A stretch of DNA of 64,000 nucleotides from positions 1 to 64,000 of the forward strand of contig RCTD01000008.1 of NCBI GenBank assembly GCA_014898415.1, read 5' to 3'. A model generated the notes under the pieces. That model saw only the letters and a list, made by a program, of their open reading frames with translations. It did no database searches and was not told the origin of the DNA. Both the position numbers and the translations under genes were made by a program. Position 1 is the first letter of the stretch, and each line of letters starts with the position of its first letter. This DNA comes from Stromatinia cepivora (lineage: Eukaryota > Ascomycota > Leotiomycetes > Helotiales > Sclerotiniaceae). Positions 59,971 to 64,000 of this stretch are shown here, piece after piece.

Positions 59971-61223
59971 CGATGTAGATGTTGTGCCATTGATAATTCT
60001 CCACTTTTTACCGAGAGCGGCGAATAAATGTTAAGTTTGGAAGGAGATACTACAGAAACACTTTGAAAACCTGCCGACAATCGTGGCAAGCTTCGATGGA
60101 ATATATTTCGTGAATCAAATTTATAGATTGAAGTAATCTTATAAAGCAAGAAGAGTTTCTTGAAACCATGTTCGCCATTCTATTGCGCCAAAAAAAGGCG
60201 AAAAGTACAGCTCAGTACGCATACATAATTCAGTTCAAGGCAATAATTGCAAATTGAGGCTATGATTTTGAGGGACGCATAAGAATACAAAATATTGTAA
60301 TCTTTGCAGCATTGCATGTTTGCAACCTGGATGCCGGGGACCCTAGAGAGGCTTACTCTGTGTACCAAACAGGAATGTGTTGTGTAACGTTAACGGGTCA
60401 AGGACCAGAGCCTCATCTTCTTGCTAACACCCAGTTTTCAATGATGGCAAGGCATAATTTTGTTGTTTTGGTTTTTGCCCCCAACTCTTCGAGGCAGAAG
60501 CCCAATGTTTGAAAGCGGATCATGATGTTATAATTAGTACACGACGGTCTTTCTTACTCTAGCACTTATCGATTCTTACAAGTTACTTGTGGCCATAAAT
60601 GGTCACAGAACTCATCTGTGGCTAGCTACTACACTACTTGTATGACCTCTAGAACTATTGACAGGGCCATCGAATTTCAAGTAGAAGTTGACAGCATTTT
60701 GCCGTCCATTACAGCCCAGCGCGACACCTAAGGTTCTGTTCTTGGTGAGATAGCTATTTTTACCGTTCGCTACGTGTTAAGAATGGTTGATAGACAGGAG
60801 ACAAAGCGGCCGACAATATTTTTGAGTTGATTTAACATACAAAATTGCTTGAGAGATGTTGTATTTGTGACATTATTATTCTTTATGGTCTTGAAATGTG
60901 TATTGTATTTGATTTATATCATAATCTTACGGAACATACACGAATTCCAATTGCCTGCGTTTTCATTGATCGAGATGGACTTGTTGAGGAATGAAGAAGG
61001 AAAGACTCACGACTCAAAATGAACAATACCTTAAAGAATGAAATATTCGACCTTTTTAGTTTGTTTGGATGTTCAAATTGATTCATTAGATGGTAAGATC
61101 TTATATAACTCCTAGTGTAGTTTGGTGATGGCTTCAGAACAGCCGTACAAATAAAAAGATGATAAGCACGGCCACAATGACGATGCCCATTTCGCCAAGT
61201 TCACACAAGCATAGAAATCAAAT
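59971..61223. other. Intergenic, no gene recognised
   Basis: 1.25 kb between the kinase and the CorA-like gene, both on the minus strand. It contains the kinase promoter and the 3' flank of the CorA-like gene; no further gene is supported. Confidence 0.45.
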
Positions 61224-62868
61224 TCAGCCTACTTTCACCGTCGTCGCCGTCGTTGACCAAGTACCCACTGCGGCATCGTGAAATGACAATGGTGGAGAAG
61301 CTGTATGGATCGGATGAGAAGCCATACCAGTTTCAATATCAATTTCCCTACGCTTCTTTCTGAAGGCAGCGGAACTACCTAGTGTATTCGTTCTGGAGGA
61401 AATGAAAGACCGAAAGCTGATTTGGCGGCTCGGAATTGATGACCTCAATGTCATTGACGTTGTAGCAGCCTTTATCTCGGTGAAATATACCCAAGCCCAC
61501 CACAGAACGATGGTGAAAGCTGTCAGGGGTATTGAAATGGCTGCTAGTATCCACCAATTTTTTGTTATTGACATGTGTCCACTATCACTCGTCTGCACGA
61601 ACTGAGTTGAAAAGAAGTTCTATTCTGAGTTAGTCAGAGGGCGTGGAATATTACATGTGGAGAACTAACAGCAACAATTGTCGTGGGCAAGTAGACAAGT
61701 GTAATTATGGTCAAGATCTTGACCGCCGCTGCATCTTTTGTGCTTCTTTCCTAGGTAGATATCAATCCTGATTCCTCAAAAAAAAGCCCAATTCACTCAC
61801 GGTAAGTTTGTGCATCGATCTATTTTCTTCGTGGCTCAAGAAGTCTGAAAGCTATAATTGATAAGATTTCATGTAGTTTGTTCTGCTTTCGTTGAATACT
61901 CACCAGAGTCACTGTTGACTGTATTCTCTCGTTCAAGTCTTTCGCACGACGCAAATAGAACTCTGCGTCCTTTACATATTCGTCGAATTCTCTCAATATA
62001 AATTGATGGGAAGCTTTCTCTTCCGTAGTCATTCGTTTTCCTAGTCTTTTGAAATGGTCCTGACACTGATCTCGAAGGCTAGAGATCGTTTCCAGTTTGG
62101 TTGAGAGAATCATTAGAAGATCCAACACAAAATCTTCCAAGACCTTTAATTCTTGTCTCGTATCGAAGGTGATTCCATGTTCTAATGGAGAGTCTTCTTC
62201 CGCGTCATCGGTAGCGCATATTATCAAATTTGTCTGTGAAATTATTATTAGGGCTGGCTTCTTAATCTCGGGATATTAGAATTATGGATACTTGTTCCCT
62301 CAGTCTTGCCTCCAAATTTGCTATATAGTCCGACCATCCCAGTAGACTATCTGATATAATGAGTCTATGCACATTCCAGGGAGACATTTCTTGTTTGTTG
62401 ATAGCACTCTCTTCGAGGTATTTTGAAATTCTGATCTCTGCGTTAACGGTGGGCGCAATGATCAAAAACATTGAAGGTGTATTTTTGACTGTAACTGGTA
62501 GATTGGTATGTGCATCCGGCCTTCTTCCATGATACACTGCTGTTTGGCGAATAGACCAAGGATTCGTACCTCCTCGACCATTGAGCTCTGCCTGGCGGAT
62601 GACATACATTGAATCTGTTCAGGATAAGTATAAGTTACAGCTCCTAGCAGCTAGATACAGGATGTAAAACTCGCCTTCCAATACGTAGGTATGAGAGCCA
62701 TTAAACCATTTCCTGCTCGCCCTGGTTTTGAACCTGGGGAAATCGAACTCATTCTCCCTTTCTTTCAATCCAAACGCAAAAACGCACTTCCAGAATTGTT
62801 CACAGACATCATAAATGCTGATGAGATGCTCAAATAATGCTCGCTCTATGTTCAATCTTTCCCAGCAC
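61224..62868 (-). CDS. CorA-like membrane protein (5' exons not resolved)
   Basis: Exons that close in frame from the 3' end are 61619-61224, 61750-61670, 61851-61801, 62233-61904, 62614-62292 and 62868-62675. The N-terminal part has CWERLNIERALFEHLIS and NPWSIRQTAVYHG, both typical of fungal CorA-like proteins. A long helical stretch (DEYVKDAEFYLRRAKDLNER) leads to RSTKDAAAVKILTIITLVYL, PTTIVANFFSTQF (the usual first membrane helix region) and SIPLTAFTIVLWWAWVYF, the second helix. The GMN signature of true CorA Mg2+ channels is not visible, so ion transport is uncertain. The intron 62674-62615 appears to use a GC donor. Exons upstream of 62868 must exist, because an in-frame start is lacking; I could not place them, and the nearest candidate frame has a TGA. 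Confidence 0.72.
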
Positions 62869-64000
62869 CTACCTCCTTTTTTATTTCTCTTCTACTCGAC
62901 TCCAAAAGTTCTGTATATATGCTAGTTGAAGCTAACGTTGATCTTTCGAGATTTTGTAAGGACTGTCATATTTTCTCCACAGTTCCTCTTTGTTTCAATT
63001 GTTTCAGTCGTTCTTTTTCATCCTCGCTTCTATTGTCAATTGAGTCCAAAAGCTTTTGAAATAATCTGGATGATTTCCATAGCGGTCTTTCAGGTTCCTG
63101 CAAAGAAATGTCTGCATTTTTTCTCTCTCCCATGCAATCGTCGTTTCTGCCCAATTTCTTCCTTTGCTAATGTCTCGATCTTTTGGAGAGAGAAAATCTT
63201 GTTTATCTTTTCGGGTTGGCCTTGTTCTCCCATAGTTTTGCCTTTCTCCATCTTTGTACCGGCTCCAGCTCTTCAATTATTCTGCAAATCCACCTCATAA
63301 ACCTCCCGAAATATGAATCCAAATGAATTAGGTTCTCGGCCTTAATGGGATTGTTGAGCCGCTGTCCCTGCTCAGCGTCGTTCAGTCCTTGACACGCAGC
63401 TATCTCTGCTTTTTTTGGTATCTATTCTCTGATGTAGTCTCCAAAGTTTTCATTTACTGCCTTCCGTACACCCCCTATCATTCAGATTTGTCGGATTTGC
63501 GGGAGGTTTAAGTAATTGGAAATAAAATAATGATTATTTGTGTTTGTAATCTAATTCCTCGGAGAAGCTGATAAGAATGAACGTGATGTCGTTCATGGGG
63601 AATGGGTGCATTGAATGTTATGATAGTTGATTATATATGTATGTCGTTGTTTAGAAGGGTAAGAGAAAGTGAGAGGGAAGAAAAAAAAAGAAAAGAAAGA
63701 GATGGAATGAACTAATAATCCCAGAACTTCTTTAGAGTCAAGGTGATGTCAAGTTCATGGCTAGACTGCATCAAGTTAATCATTGCGGGGTAGGAAATAG
63801 ATTCCCCAACTTCCGATGCGAAGTTGTGGAACGATCTTGCTTTAAGTTGGAGTCGAATTCTATAAGACAAAACACTACAGAGAGTGCACCATCAAGAAAT
63901 GTGAATACAGAGCCCGAGAGAGCCGTAATTTTCACTATCTGATGCGAAGAGTTCTGGTTTGTGTACGTATCACTGCCAGTATCCAGCAATGGCAATGATA
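62869..64000. other. Upstream of the CorA-like gene, no gene resolved
   Basis: Minus-strand frames at 62966-63154 and 63004-63276 may be 5' exons of the CorA-like gene. They contain a charged helical stretch (DEKERLKQLKQRGTVEKI), then a TGA. To the right, 63.3-64.0 kb shows no domain. Confidence 0.4.

Noticed and set aside
1..64000. CRISPR array, bacterial operon or rRNA/tRNA genes
   Set aside because: The window is eukaryotic with introns throughout. I found no regularly spaced repeats of CRISPR form and no tRNA cloverleaf or rRNA motif that I could support by eye.

Overview
The window reads as nuclear DNA of a filamentous ascomycete. Genes carry many short GT-AG introns (about 45-80 bp). 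The families are typically fungal: 2EXR, Arp1_N-amidase, fungal C2H2 and CorA-like proteins, and a GT2 of the hyphal-growth type. Repeats show the all-transition decay of repeat-induced point mutation (RIP). Gene content and AT-rich retrotransposon blocks suggest a Leotiomycete of the Botrytis/Sclerotinia kind; that placement is inference.

Layout. (1) 0-2.3 kb: a catalase (+) and the glutaminase half of HIS7 (-) face each other and are fused tail to tail at one breakpoint near 1476-1480; both have lost their 3' ends and carry single-base indels. (2) 3.2-3.9 kb: a remnant of a 2EXR gene. (3) 5.57-18.80 kb: a very AT-rich, gene-free block that resolves into two nested LTR retrotransposons. A Gypsy element (LTRs 5572-5858 and 18508-18798, TSD TTATC) is interrupted by a complete Copia element (LTRs 12313-12478 and 17633-17798, TSD TATAG). 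Both code on the minus strand and are RIP-mutated, with active-site Asp changed to Asn. The Gypsy element also holds an extra reading frame on the opposite strand. (4) 19.2-20.7 kb: a membrane-anchored GH16 glycosidase. (5) 20.7-28.4 kb: gene-poor DNA with simple repeats. (6) 28.4-31.3 kb: a GT2 glycosyltransferase with an 8-nt exon. (7) 33.6-36.4 kb: a C2H2 zinc-finger gene with two in-frame stops. (8) 36.5-45.4 kb: an Arp1_N-amidase, a GNAT acetyltransferase, the wreck of an adenylating (NRPS-like) enzyme and an intact Baeyer-Villiger-type monooxygenase, possibly the remains of a small metabolic cluster. (9) 46.1-55.3 kb: housekeeping genes (EAF elongation factor, mitochondrial 2-methylcitrate dehydratase, calmodulin-like protein) around two tandem SET-domain genes, the first broken. 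(10) 55.7-64 kb: a second decayed 2EXR gene, a protein kinase and a CorA-like membrane protein.

Many genes here are intact next to obvious wrecks (catalase, HIS7, 2EXR x2, C2H2, adenylation enzyme, SET copy 1), so the region looks like a fast-evolving accessory compartment mixed with core genes. Exon boundaries were worked out by hand from splice signals, reading-frame closure and family conservation; no alignment or database search was run.
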